Part shown: positions 6,928 through 15,073 of the stretch, one piece after another
Numbering within the stretch: the stretch's first letter is position 1
Layout of the letters: every line of letters starts with the position of its first letter
From: Pseudoselenomonas ruminantium
GTDB taxonomy: Bacteria; Bacillota; Negativicutes; Selenomonadales; Selenomonadaceae
Assembly (NCBI GenBank): GCA_015058655.1
Contig: SVBX01000027.1
Location: forward strand, 1 to 44,829
Reading direction: 5' to 3'
Length of the DNA stretch: 44,829 nt
Position numbers and translations under genes: made by a program
The notes under the pieces: generated by a model
Seen by the model: only the letters and a program-made list of their open reading frames with translations
The model's database searches: none
What the model was told of the DNA's origin: nothing

Positions 6928-8013
6928 ATGAATAATATTTCACTCAAGAAAAAAATTGCAGCAGCCTGCCTGGCAGGCACCCTTGCCGTGGGCTTTCAGG
7001 GAGCAGCCGTCCCTGCAGCGGCAGAAGCTCTTTCCACCGGCTCCATCATCGGCGCAGTCATCGGCGGAGTAGCTGCCTCTGCCCAGGCCAACAGCTACAT
7101 CAAACGCTATAACAACACCGAGGAAGGGCGCCAGGAATACTTTCAGGCCATGAAGCAGAAATACGGAGTAAATCCTGACCCCTATCTCAACGAACGCGTC
7201 GCCGCCCTCATGACAAACCTCACCCAAGCCGTCGGCTCCGTTGATGCCAGCATCTATGAAAAGCCTTACAACTACTTCATCAACAACGAGCAGAGCTTCA
7301 ACGCCTTCTGCACCCTTGGCCACAATATGAGCATCAACAGCGGCCTTTTCAATGTCCTCAACAACGATGACGAGATTGCCGTGGTACTGGGCCACGAAAT
7401 GGGCCACGGCCAAAAGGACCATCCTGCCAAGGGCATCCAGCGCTCTATCCTGCCCCAGGTCCTTGCCAGCGCCACCGGCAACATCCTTGGCAGCCTGCTG
7501 GCCAACACCTGGAACAATCAGGGCATCACCAAGCCCATGGAATGGGAAGCTGACAACCTGGCCTTCGAGTACATGACCCACTCTCCCTACAACCCTGGAG
7601 CCTGCGCTGCTGTCTGGCAGCGGGTCATCGACAAGGGCGGCGACAACAATAACACTAGCTTCGCCCACTTCATGGCCGGTGGCCCCGACCACCCGTCCAA
7701 TTCCGCCCGCCGGGACAATTACGCCAAGAAACTCGCAGAGTACAGCGGCAAGCATGTTTCCGTTAAGGACGGCAAGGTGCAGGTGAACGGCAAGGATTTC
7801 GTCACCCCGGCTGCCGCATCCGACATGAGCGGAGCCGAGCGTTCCTACTTCGTAGCCGGCAACCTCTCCGCTGCCTTCCACAACGGTCACAACAAATCTG
7901 CCGCCGCAGCAAATGGCAACATCGTCATGCTCGGCGCCCAGCCCATCATGGAGTGCCTGGGAGGAGATGAAAGCGCCCAAGTCCTGGCCGACAGGCTCAA
8001 TGCCATCAAGTAA
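6928..8013 (+). CDS. Secreted or periplasmic M48-family zinc metalloprotease
   Basis: A 361-aa protein with an N-terminal signal peptide (basic MNNISLKKK, hydrophobic to about residue 27, then AAAEA). The catalytic zinc motif HEMGH is at about residues 156-160, and the third ligand lies in WEADNLAFEYM downstream, as in the HtpX/BepA-like M48 peptidases. BepA-type proteases act in the periplasm on outer-membrane assembly, which would suit a diderm cell; this role is inference. The ATG follows AGGAGGGATATATC. The AI-2E-type permease gene starts 18 bases after its stop, so the two are probably co-transcribed. Confidence 0.9.
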   Translation: MNNISLKKKIAAACLAGTLAVGFQGAAVPAAAEALSTGSIIGAVIGGVAASAQANSYIKRYNNTEEGRQEYFQAMKQKYGVNPDPYLNERVAALMTNLTQAVGSVDASIYEKPYNYFINNEQSFNAFCTLGHNMSINSGLFNVLNNDDEIAVVLGHEMGHGQKDHPAKGIQRSILPQVLASATGNILGSLLANTWNNQGITKPMEWEADNLAFEYMTHSPYNPGACAAVWQRVIDKGGDNNNTSFAHFMAGGPDHPSNSARRDNYAKKLAEYSGKHVSVKDGKVQVNGKDFVTPAAASDMSGAERSYFVAGNLSAAFHNGHNKSAAAANGNIVMLGAQPIMECLGGDESAQVLADRLNAIK

Positions 8014-8031
8014 CGATCAAGGAGTCACTTC

Positions 8032-9090
8032 ATGCAGATTCGTGCCTATCGGACTTCCATCATCCTGGGACTTGCATCCGCTGCGCTGCTGTCGGCCTTC
8101 TGGTACGCCCAGCAGCTGGCCTTCATCGTCTTTCTCTCCCTGCTCCTCAGCCTGTTTCTGAACCCGCTGGTAGACAAACTGGAAAAGAAAATTCCCCGAG
8201 GAGCAGCTGCTGCCGTGGTAATAGTGCTCTTCCTGCTTTTCGCTTTCGGGCTTCTCACCCTGATATCCGGCAACTTCCTGCCCACCTTCACCCGTTTCAT
8301 CAGGGAGTTCCCCCATATCGCAGGAAAATTGCAGGAAACCTGGCTTTCATCAGATCCGGGCTTTTTGCATGACGAGCTGCGCGAGCTTTGGGAAAGCTTG
8401 AAAGATGCCGGCGTAGATGCGCTGAAGTCCTCCATGACCATGATGTTCTCCGCCTTCAGCAAGGTCGTAGACATAGTCATCATCTTCTTTGTGACCTTCT
8501 ACCTGCTGAAAGATGGGGATACCATCAAGGATTACCTGGCAGGGCTCTTCCCCCACAGGGACAATCGCCGCATCCTGAATCTTTTCAACAACATACTCCG
8601 TTCCCTGCGCATCTACATCTGCGGACAGATGGCTATTTGCGCCATTACGGCCATGGTAGTGTTCCTTTACTTTTCCCTGCGGGGCCTGCCCTACGCTTCG
8701 GTGTTCGCAGTGGTGTCAGGCATAGCTGAGTTCATCCCCGTGCTGGGGCCTACGGTGGCCTCAGCATTCGGCGTGATGCTCACCGCCACCACTAGTCCCT
8801 GGATGGCCCTGCAGACAGCTGGCTTTTACCTCATACTCACTCAGATCAACCACAATCTGGTGACCCCCAATATCATCGGCAAATCCCTGAACCTGCACCC
8901 CATTGCCATCATCCTGGGAGTGGTGCTGGGAGACGAGTTGCTTGGGGCTGCCGGCATGTTCCTGGCGGTGCCCGTCATTGTCATCTGCAAGCTGGTGATA
9001 GAGGACATCTACCTGGCCCGTCAGCAGGAAATGGAGCGCCGCCGAACCTCCAGATGGCTGGCCAAGCCTGCAGAGGAAAAAGACAAGTGA
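8032..9090 (+). CDS. AI-2E-family (PerM/TqsA-like) membrane transporter
   Basis: A 352-aa integral membrane protein. Hydrophobic segments occur at about residues 8-45 and 60-80, then from ~145 to the end, with the conserved blocks NPLVDKLEKKIPRGAAA near residue 45, FYLLKDGD and GIAEFIPVLGPTVA in the second half, and a TPNIIGKSLNLHP loop. This is the AI-2E transporter (PerM) family; members move autoinducer-2, ions or other small solutes, and the substrate cannot be told from sequence. GGAG lies ten bases before the ATG. It is the second gene after the M48 protease and ends in a strong terminator. Confidence 0.9.
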   Translation: MQIRAYRTSIILGLASAALLSAFWYAQQLAFIVFLSLLLSLFLNPLVDKLEKKIPRGAAAAVVIVLFLLFAFGLLTLISGNFLPTFTRFIREFPHIAGKLQETWLSSDPGFLHDELRELWESLKDAGVDALKSSMTMMFSAFSKVVDIVIIFFVTFYLLKDGDTIKDYLAGLFPHRDNRRILNLFNNILRSLRIYICGQMAICAITAMVVFLYFSLRGLPYASVFAVVSGIAEFIPVLGPTVASAFGVMLTATTSPWMALQTAGFYLILTQINHNLVTPNIIGKSLNLHPIAIILGVVLGDELLGAAGMFLAVPVIVICKLVIEDIYLARQQEMERRRTSRWLAKPAEEKDK

Positions 9091-9097
9091 ATATGGC

Positions 9098-9131
9098 ATG
9101 AAAAAAGCACCCTTGCGGGTGCTTTTTTCAT
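9098..9131. terminator. Bidirectional Rho-independent terminator
   Basis: Perfect 15-base arms, 9098-9112 and 9117-9131, with loop TTGC, GC core GCACCC and A6/T6 flanks. It serves both the permease gene (plus) and htpG (minus). Confidence 0.95.
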
Positions 9132-9145
9132 ATGCACTTATGTGC

Positions 9146-11110
9146 TTACTGAGCCATCAGCTTGGCCAGCTTATTGGCAAATTCCACAGGATTCTCCGGT
9201 AGGATGCCCTCGATGAGCAGCGCCTGGGTGTAGAGCAGGTCGCAGTAATCCTTGAAGTCTTCCGTATCCTTGCCAGCGGCATGGAGGCTCTGGAGACGGG
9301 TGAAGAGCTCGTGCTTCGGGTTGATTTCCAGGATGCGGCGGGCCTTGAACATGGGGTTGTTCATATCGGCAAAGGTCTGCTCCATGGAAAGGGAGGGGCC
9401 GGCCTCGTCTGCCACCAGGCACACGGCGCTGGACTTCAGGCGGCTGGACACCTTGACATCAGCCACTCTCTCCCCCAGCACTTCCTTGATGTCCTTCATC
9501 AGGTCATCATTGCTCTTGGCGATTTCCTCAGTCTCCTTCTTGACTTCCTGGGACTCAGCATCGTCAAGGTCCAGGTCGCCGCGGCTGATGGAGTGGAAGT
9601 CCTTGCTGTCGTACTGATGGATGGACTCGATGGCGAACTCGTCCACCGGGTCGAGAAGGTAGAGCACCTCAATGCCCTTGTCACGCAAGAGCTCCATCTG
9701 GGGCAGATGCTCGATGGTCTCCTTGTCCTTGGCAGTGGCGTAGTAAATCTTCTTCTGGCTCTCGGGCATGCGCTCCACATACTCCTTGAGCGTGACCAGC
9801 TTGCCCTCCTTGGAGCTCATGAAGAGCAGCAAGTCCTTCAGCTTGTCGATGGTGTCGCTGCCGCCGTACATGCTGTTGTAGACACCAATCTTCAAGGACT
9901 TGCCATACTCATTCCAGAACTTCTCATAGTCCTCACGATGCTTCTCCAGCTTCTTGGCAAGGGACTTCAGGATATTCTTCTCCAGGGCCTTGCCGATGGT
10001 CTTCAGCTCACGGCTCTGCTGCAAAAGCTCACGGGAGATATTGAGGGAAAGGTCGGGAGAATCCACCAGGCCCTTCATGAAGCGCAGGTAGTCAGGCAGG
10101 AGGTCCTTGCACTTGTCCATGATGAACACATGGCGGGAGTAGAGCTGCAGGCCCGGCTCATAGTCCGTATGGTAGAGGTTGAAAGGAGCCTTGGCAGGAA
10201 TGCACAGGAGAGCCGTGTACTCCACAGTGCCCTCAGCCTTAGTGTGGAACACCTCCATGGGGTTCTCCCACTCGTGGAACTGATTCTTGAAGAATTCATT
10301 GTAGTCCTCATCCTTCAGCTCACTCTTGTTCTTGGTCCACAGAGGCTTCATGGAATTCAGTGTGCGGATTTCCGTCTTCTTGATGGGCTCTGCATCCTTG
10401 ATAGGCTCGCCCTTGTCGTCCTTGGGCTGCTCAGTCACCTCGAAGCTCATCTTGATGGGATAACGCACATAATCAGAATACTTCTTCACCAGGTTCTGGA
10501 GCTTGTAGTTCTCCGTGAAGTTCTCCTCAGCCTCATCGCCATAGAATTCCTTCTTGAGGGTGATGGTGATGGTGGTGCCGCGCTTCTCCTTGTCGCACTC
10601 CTCGATGGTGTAGTTGCCATCGGCAGTGGACTCCCAGCGCCAGCCCTGAGATTCGCCAGCCTTGCGAGTGATGATAGTGACCTTCTCTGCCACCATGAAA
10701 GCGGAGTAGAAGCCTACGCCAAACTGGCCGATAAGCTCCTTATCAGAAAGCTCGGAGCCCTCACCCTGCGCTTCCTTGGCCTTCTGGATCTGCTCCAGGA
10801 AAGCCTTGGTGCCGGACTGGGCAATGGTACCGATATTGGTGATGACCTCTTCCTTGTTCATGCCCAGGCCATTATCGGCAATGGTCAGGGTATGGCTGTC
10901 CTTGTCAGGAATGAGGAAAATCTCATAGTCCTCATCACCTTCCAAGAGGTCGCGGTTAGTGAGGCTCTCGAAGTGGAGCTTGTCAATGGCATCGGAAGCA
11001 TTGGAAATCAGCTCCCGCAGGAAAATCTCGTGGTTTGTATAGATGGAGTTAATCATCAAATCCAAGAGTTTTTTGGTTTCCGCTTGGAATTCATGGGTTT
11101 CTTTAGCCAT
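9146..11110 (-). CDS. htpG: Chaperone protein HtpG (bacterial Hsp90)
   Basis: A 654-aa Hsp90 homologue. The N-terminal GHKL ATPase domain shows NASDAIDKL, DNGLGM, GTIAQSGTKAFL and GQFGVGFYSAFMV; the middle and C-terminal domains (for example SPDLSLNISRELLQQSRELK) follow at normal length. The frame runs open 19 codons further upstream, but AAGGAAGG sits before the ATG at 11110, and MAKETHEFQAETK is the normal N-terminus. The promoter at 11194-11222 and a CIRCE operator at 11155-11181 indicate HrcA control. It ends in the shared terminator at 9098-9131. Confidence 0.98.
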   Translation of the reverse strand: MAKETHEFQAETKKLLDLMINSIYTNHEIFLRELISNASDAIDKLHFESLTNRDLLEGDEDYEIFLIPDKDSHTLTIADNGLGMNKEEVITNIGTIAQSGTKAFLEQIQKAKEAQGEGSELSDKELIGQFGVGFYSAFMVAEKVTIITRKAGESQGWRWESTADGNYTIEECDKEKRGTTITITLKKEFYGDEAEENFTENYKLQNLVKKYSDYVRYPIKMSFEVTEQPKDDKGEPIKDAEPIKKTEIRTLNSMKPLWTKNKSELKDEDYNEFFKNQFHEWENPMEVFHTKAEGTVEYTALLCIPAKAPFNLYHTDYEPGLQLYSRHVFIMDKCKDLLPDYLRFMKGLVDSPDLSLNISRELLQQSRELKTIGKALEKNILKSLAKKLEKHREDYEKFWNEYGKSLKIGVYNSMYGGSDTIDKLKDLLLFMSSKEGKLVTLKEYVERMPESQKKIYYATAKDKETIEHLPQMELLRDKGIEVLYLLDPVDEFAIESIHQYDSKDFHSISRGDLDLDDAESQEVKKETEEIAKSNDDLMKDIKEVLGERVADVKVSSRLKSSAVCLVADEAGPSLSMEQTFADMNNPMFKARRILEINPKHELFTRLQSLHAAGKDTEDFKDYCDLLYTQALLIEGILPENPVEFANKLAKLMAQ

Positions 11111-11154
11111 GTCGCAATTACCTTCCTTATCTTGAAATATCGTTAACCAGTTTG

Positions 11155-11181
11155 TTAGCACTCTCATAGTCCGAGTGCCAG
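11155..11181 (-). promoter_or_regulatory. CIRCE operator (HrcA binding site) upstream of htpG
   Basis: TTAGCACTC (11155-11163), nine bases, GAGTGCCAG (11173-11181). The first arm matches the CIRCE consensus in 9 of 9 and the second in 6 of 9, with the canonical 9-base spacer. It covers the expected transcript start of the promoter at 11194-11222, a normal place for repression. Confidence 0.88.
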
Positions 11182-11193
11182 CGTACAGATAAT

Positions 11194-11222
11194 AATATAC
11201 TACGATGGCGGCTAAAAGTCAA
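11194..11222 (-). promoter_or_regulatory. Promoter of htpG
   Basis: On the minus strand, TTGACT (11217-11222), 17 bases, TATATT (11194-11199). The CIRCE operator begins just downstream. Confidence 0.8.
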
Positions 11223-11228
11223 TAAGTC

Positions 11229-11272
11229 AAAAGGCACCCTCCGGCAAGCAAATACCTGCCGAAAGGTGCCGA
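11229..11272 (-). terminator. Terminator of the ABC importer operon
   Basis: GGCACC (11233-11238) pairs with GGTGCC (11265-11270), with an inner CGGCA/TGCCG pairing. On the minus strand it is followed by TTTTGAC and lies 25 bases after the permease stop. Confidence 0.75.
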
Positions 11273-11296
11273 TCAAGAATCATAACAACATCATAG

Positions 11297-12049
11297 TCAC
11301 TTCTGCCACCTGCAAGCTCTGGCCTCCACCATGTCAATGATGCCGAAGAGGCAGAGTCCAATCAGGCTCAAGACCAGAATGCCCGCATACATATCCAGGT
11401 AGTTCACCCTGAGCCAGGCATCCATGATGTAGTAGCCCATGCCGTACTGAGTACCGAAGGTTTCCGTGAAGAAAAGCACAGAAATGGCAGTGGCCATAGC
11501 TACACGAACGGCGGTGATGAATTTCGGCAGGGATGCCGGGAAAATCACCTCCGGAAGAATCTGGCGGAATCTGGCCCCCAAGGAGTACATGGGGTAGTAG
11601 GTTTCCTCTGGGATGGCCTTGATGGCATCCCGCACTGCCACTATGACCTGGAAGACGATGATGAGGAAAATCATGATGATCTTCGACAATTCCCCCACGC
11701 CTGCCAGCAGCATGAGGATAGGCAGGAGGGCAATCTTGGGAATGGGGTAAGTGAGGTACACCAGTGGGGCCAGATACTTATCTGCCTTCTGGAAATAGCC
11801 CATGAGGCACCCTAGTGGATAGCCTATCAGCACCGCCAGGAAGAGCCCCGCCCCTATGCGCCAAAGGCTGTAGATGGCGTGGATGGCAATATCTCCCGCA
11901 AAAACGCTCAGGAGCCGCACAAAGACCTTCTCCGGCACGGGCACGATGGGCTTGTGCATGATGAGGGCAATGGCCTGCCAGAGGATGATGAGGAAGATTG
12001 CCCCCAGGAAGTAAGCTAAAAGCACTCCGCGGGTACGCCTGAAGTTCAT
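11297..12049 (-). CDS. ABC transporter permease (TauC/SsuC type)
   Basis: A 250-aa inner-membrane permease with about six hydrophobic segments and the EAA-like loop AIKAIPEETYYPMYSLGA that contacts the ATPase. The family imports nitrate, sulfonates, taurine, or pyrimidine precursors of thiamine. Its ATG overlaps the stop of the ATPase gene by four bases (ATGA), so the two are translationally coupled. The substrate is not shown by the sequence. It is the last gene before the terminator at 11229-11272. Confidence 0.9.
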   Translation of the reverse strand: MNFRRTRGVLLAYFLGAIFLIILWQAIALIMHKPIVPVPEKVFVRLLSVFAGDIAIHAIYSLWRIGAGLFLAVLIGYPLGCLMGYFQKADKYLAPLVYLTYPIPKIALLPILMLLAGVGELSKIIMIFLIIVFQVIVAVRDAIKAIPEETYYPMYSLGARFRQILPEVIFPASLPKFITAVRVAMATAISVLFFTETFGTQYGMGYYIMDAWLRVNYLDMYAGILVLSLIGLCLFGIIDMVEARACRWQK

Positions 12050-12819
12050 AGCCCCTCACCTCCCCTGCCGCACTGCTGGGGCTTCAGCTTTTGCCTGAGC
12101 TGCCGCCCCAGCTGGAAGAATCGCTCATCACTGCGGTGCAGGGGCGTGTCCCCGGCAGGATTGTCCAATAGCTCGGAAATCTTGCCATCTACGCCCATCA
12201 CCGCAATCTGCCCGCCTAAATAAAGGGCTTCCTCCACATAATGGGTCACCAGAATGGTAGTGATGGACTCCTGCTGCCACAGCTCCCGGAACACATCTTG
12301 CATTTCCTCACGGGTGATGGCATCAAGGGCCGAGAAAGGCTCGTCCATCAGCAGGATGTCCGGCTGCAAGAGGAAAACTCTCGCCAGGCTCACCCGCTGC
12401 TGCTGTCCGCCGGACAGTTCGTGAGGAAAGCGCTCTAACAGCCCCTCAAGGCCCAGACGGGAGGCAAGCTCTTTCAGCTTCTCCTCATCGGTTTCCTGCC
12501 AAAGTCCCTTGACCTTCCGCCCCAGGCGGATATTTTCTGCCACGGTGCGCCAGGGCAGCAGGCCATAGCTCTGGGGCATGAAACCTATGGTCATGCTCCT
12601 GGTATCCAAAGGCCTGCCCCCCACCGTCACCTGGCCTTCATAGTCCTTTATCAGCCCGGCAGCCACCTTCAGCAAGGTGGACTTGCCGCAACCGGAAGGC
12701 CCGATGATAGCACAAACCGTCCCGGCAGGGACGGCAAGGCTGACATCTGACAGAACCGGCAGGTTCTCTTGGTTCTTTTGGTAGCTGACTGTCAAATGTT
12801 CAATATTTATTGCTGACAT
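12046..12819 (-). CDS. ABC transporter ATP-binding protein (SsuB/TauB type)
   Basis: A 257-aa ATPase that powers the importer encoded with it. Walker A is GPSGCGKST (~39-47), the Q-loop region is GFMPQSYGLLPW, the signature is LSGGQQQR, Walker B is ILLMDEPFSALD, and the switch histidine is in LVTHYVEEAL. The C-terminal ~45 residues are a short arginine- and glutamine-rich tail. It lies 14 bases after the binding-protein gene and overlaps the permease gene by four bases. Confidence 0.93.
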   Translation of the reverse strand: MSAINIEHLTVSYQKNQENLPVLSDVSLAVPAGTVCAIIGPSGCGKSTLLKVAAGLIKDYEGQVTVGGRPLDTRSMTIGFMPQSYGLLPWRTVAENIRLGRKVKGLWQETDEEKLKELASRLGLEGLLERFPHELSGGQQQRVSLARVFLLQPDILLMDEPFSALDAITREEMQDVFRELWQQESITTILVTHYVEEALYLGGQIAVMGVDGKISELLDNPAGDTPLHRSDERFFQLGRQLRQKLKPQQCGRGGEGL

Positions 12820-12833
12820 GATTTCACGCTGTC

Positions 12834-13781
12834 TTACTTAAGCAGGTCCAAAACTATATCGCTGTAGCTGTAGGTATCCTTCACCAGGCCCTTGTCATTG
12901 AGCCACTTGATGCAGTCTACCACATCGCTTTCCTTGGGCAGGGCTGCCTCATGATACTTCGGAAGTTTCAATGCTTCCTTAGCCACCGGCGGGAAACCGC
13001 CCTTTTCAATCACGAGGTCTATGTACTCCTCGCGGGGAGTATTGTTGAGATATGCCACAGCCTTGTTGTAGGCGCGATAGAGGGCCTTGATTTCCTCAGT
13101 CTTCTTCTCTGTAGCTTCGCTGGTGAACATGATGACGCCGGGGTTGATCCCCAGCTCATCGGAGCCGGTGATATGGCGGCAGCCGTTATGCACGGCAATG
13201 CTGGCCATGGGCTCAGGCAGAGTAGCGGCAGCGAGCTTGCCGTTCTGGAGCATTTCCAGGCGGGTGGGAATCTGGGGGATGATGACCTTGTTGATGCTTT
13301 CCCCGTCCATACCCTCCTTGGCCAGGATCTGGTCGGTGACATACTCGATGATGGTATTGCGGGAAACGGACACATCCTTGCCAGCCAGTTCCTTGGCGCT
13401 CTTGGCAGGCTCATTGGGACTTGCAATGAGCTTGTAGCTGCCATCGGTGAAAGAAGTGACCTTCACCTCGAAGCCGCCAGACTTAGCAAAAGCCACGGCC
13501 AGCATATCGGAAATGGCACCATCAAGGTTGCCGCTCTGCAGGGCAGAGTCGCGGTCCATGGCGCTCTTGTACTGCTGAATGTCCACCTTGAGGCCCTCTT
13601 CATCGAAATAGCCCTTTTCCCTGGCAATGATGAAGGGAAGGGAATCCGTATCCGGCATCAGGCCGATGGCCAGGGGCTGAAGCTCCTTGGCTTCCTTTTT
13701 CTCTGCCTGCTGGCCACAACCGGCCAACAAGGTTGACAAAGCCATTGCCAGTACCAATAATTTTAACCACTTTTTCTTCAA
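12834..13781 (-). CDS. Substrate-binding lipoprotein of the ABC importer (NMT1/SsuA-like)
   Basis: A ~315-aa lipoprotein. A basic start (MKKKWLK) and hydrophobic stretch end in the lipobox LLAGC, so the mature protein is lipid-anchored. The body begins GLMPDTDSLPFIIAREKGYF and has the two-lobed pattern of the NMT1/THI5-like and SsuA families, which bind nitrate, sulfonates or thiamine-pyrimidine precursors. The frame reaches a GTG at 13790, but GAAGGTG is better placed for the TTG at 13781. No TPP, SAM or other riboswitch pattern is seen in the ~40 bases upstream, so nothing points to one ligand. First gene of a three-gene importer operon. Confidence 0.88.
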   Translation of the reverse strand: MKKKWLKLLVLAMALSTLLAGCGQQAEKKEAKELQPLAIGLMPDTDSLPFIIAREKGYFDEEGLKVDIQQYKSAMDRDSALQSGNLDGAISDMLAVAFAKSGGFEVKVTSFTDGSYKLIASPNEPAKSAKELAGKDVSVSRNTIIEYVTDQILAKEGMDGESINKVIIPQIPTRLEMLQNGKLAAATLPEPMASIAVHNGCRHITGSDELGINPGVIMFTSEATEKKTEEIKALYRAYNKAVAYLNNTPREEYIDLVIEKGGFPPVAKEALKLPKYHEAALPKESDVVDCIKWLNDKGLVKDTYSYSDIVLDLLK

Positions 13782-13814
13782 GATATTCACCTTCGTTTGA
13801 TTTATTTATTACTA

Positions 13815-13844
13815 GGGCTGAGTGAATCAATCAACCCGCCCTAA
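13815..13844. repeat. Short repeat copy 2, overlapping the 3' end of a gene
   Basis: The 30 bases match 6804-6833 in inverted orientation with two differences. Unlike copy 1, the second palindrome arm is missing. It supplies the last codons and the TGA stop (13831-13833) of the gene at 13831-14661 and lies just upstream of the ABC binding-protein gene. Confidence 0.8.
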
Positions 13845-14661
13845 GCAGCCCCTGGAGCATTTCTGCCCCCTGCTGCACATAGTAAACTATTTGATCTACA
13901 GTGCCGCGATTTTCCTCATAGGCGCTTTCCAGCTTGCTTCTCAGGCCCTCAGCTTCCTGCTTCATGGCCTGCACATCGTCTATCCGCTGGTCAAGGTCTT
14001 CCAGCATGGCCTGCGCCTGGGCTATGGACTGCTTCACGGTGGCTGCCTCGTCATCCAGCTGAGCGCTCTGACGGCTGTTTTCCTCCAGGGCAGCCTTGCG
14101 CTCCTGCTCCTTGCCTGTCATGCGGTCGAGGAGCCTGCCCAGCCCGGGCTTCTGAGCCTCTTCCGTGAGCTGGTCATTCCTGCCCTGCAGATGAGCGCTC
14201 TTTTCCACCACTTCCTGGCGGCGCGCCTCCAAGGTCTGTTTCTGACGAGCCAAGCGTTCCCGTTCTTCCTTCAGCTGCGCCTCCTGCTCCAGGAGCTTCT
14301 GCTCACGGGAGATGAGCTGCGCCTCCTGCTGCTGGCGAGCCTGCTCCTTTTCCGCCGACTTGTCCTGGGACCAGCCAGCCAAGGCAAAGCCCAGGGTGAG
14401 AGCCAGCAAGAAACCGGCCAGGAGCAGCAAGAACTTCCTCATGCCGGAAGAAGATTTCTTCCGGGGCTGCCTTGCTGATACCTGTTCATCTGCCGGCAAC
14501 TCACGCACTCCCTCGGAGCGCGAAACCTTGGGAAAGGCCGGCTGGATTTCTTCTGTGTCCTCCCCCAGGGGTGGCAAGGATTGCGTATCTTCCAGGCTCC
14601 TGCCCGACTGCGGTGCCATGTACTGGGTCTTATCCAAATCGTTTTTATCTCTCTTTACCAT
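13831..14661 (-). CDS. Membrane-anchored coiled-coil protein, function unknown
   Basis: A 276-aa protein. Residues 1-72 are polar and probably disordered, ending in a basic RKKSSSGMRK; one membrane helix spans ~75-95; the rest is a long Gln/Glu/Arg-rich coiled coil (~100-260). No catalytic motif is visible. It is the last of four minus-strand genes behind the promoter at 17064-17091 and starts only six bases after the DUF3783-like gene. Its last four codons and stop lie in a 30-bp repeat also found at 6804-6833, so the original end of the gene may have been altered. It may be a structural or scaffolding envelope protein; this is a guess from shape only. Confidence 0.65.
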   Translation of the reverse strand: MVKRDKNDLDKTQYMAPQSGRSLEDTQSLPPLGEDTEEIQPAFPKVSRSEGVRELPADEQVSARQPRKKSSSGMRKFLLLLAGFLLALTLGFALAGWSQDKSAEKEQARQQQEAQLISREQKLLEQEAQLKEERERLARQKQTLEARRQEVVEKSAHLQGRNDQLTEEAQKPGLGRLLDRMTGKEQERKAALEENSRQSAQLDDEAATVKQSIAQAQAMLEDLDQRIDDVQAMKQEAEGLRSKLESAYEENRGTVDQIVYYVQQGAEMLQGLLRAG

Positions 14662-14667
14662 CTCTGC

Positions 14668-15063
14668 TTATTCCTTTTCCTCCTGCTCCAACATGGCAGC
14701 ATGCTCCTTCTGCATAGTCTCGCAAAGGCGGCGCAGGGTCCAGAGAGTATTGAAAGGCGTCACCACAGACTTGAATTTGATATGTGGCACGCCTCCTTCC
14801 TTCAGGGCCATGAGCACCTGATCCAGCCGCTTGTGCCGGATATTCTGCATGACCATGACCTCATGGGGGAAGACGAAGCCGTCATCTTCGAAAGCGGCCT
14901 CCTTGAACCCTTTCATGCCCAACAGGAAGCCCACCTTCTGGCACCAGGCCTCCTCAGGCAGGACTCTGGTTCTGATGTTCAAGCGGTGCAATATTTTCGC
15001 GATTTTCTCCGTCTTGTCCTCATCCAAAAAACCGTAAAGAAGGACTTGTTCTTGTTTGTTCAT
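14668..15063 (-). CDS. DUF3783-like small protein
   Basis: A 131-aa protein with no cofactor motif. The second half (residues ~75-115), with FVFPHEVMVMQN, LMALKEGGVPHIKFKSVVTP and a following NTLWTL segment, resembles the DUF3783 family, which has no known function. The frame is open to 15087, but GAGG lies eight bases before the ATG at 15063, giving MNKQEQVLLYGF. It begins ten bases after the NYN-domain gene and ends six before the coiled-coil gene, so the three are surely co-transcribed. Confidence 0.65.
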   Translation of the reverse strand: MNKQEQVLLYGFLDEDKTEKIAKILHRLNIRTRVLPEEAWCQKVGFLLGMKGFKEAAFEDDGFVFPHEVMVMQNIRHKRLDQVLMALKEGGVPHIKFKSVVTPFNTLWTLRRLCETMQKEHAAMLEQEEKE

Positions 15064-15073
15064 CGTCACATCC

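Noticed and set aside
9281..11146. 621-codon open frame on the plus strand opposite htpG
   Set aside because: It is the mirror of a strongly conserved gene; the product has no family pattern and no ribosome site. Long antisense frames arise from GC-rich codon use.
13782..13830. Riboswitch (TPP or S-box) in front of the ABC importer
   Set aside because: The space is only about 40 bases, part of it is the 30-bp repeat, and no conserved riboswitch core is present.
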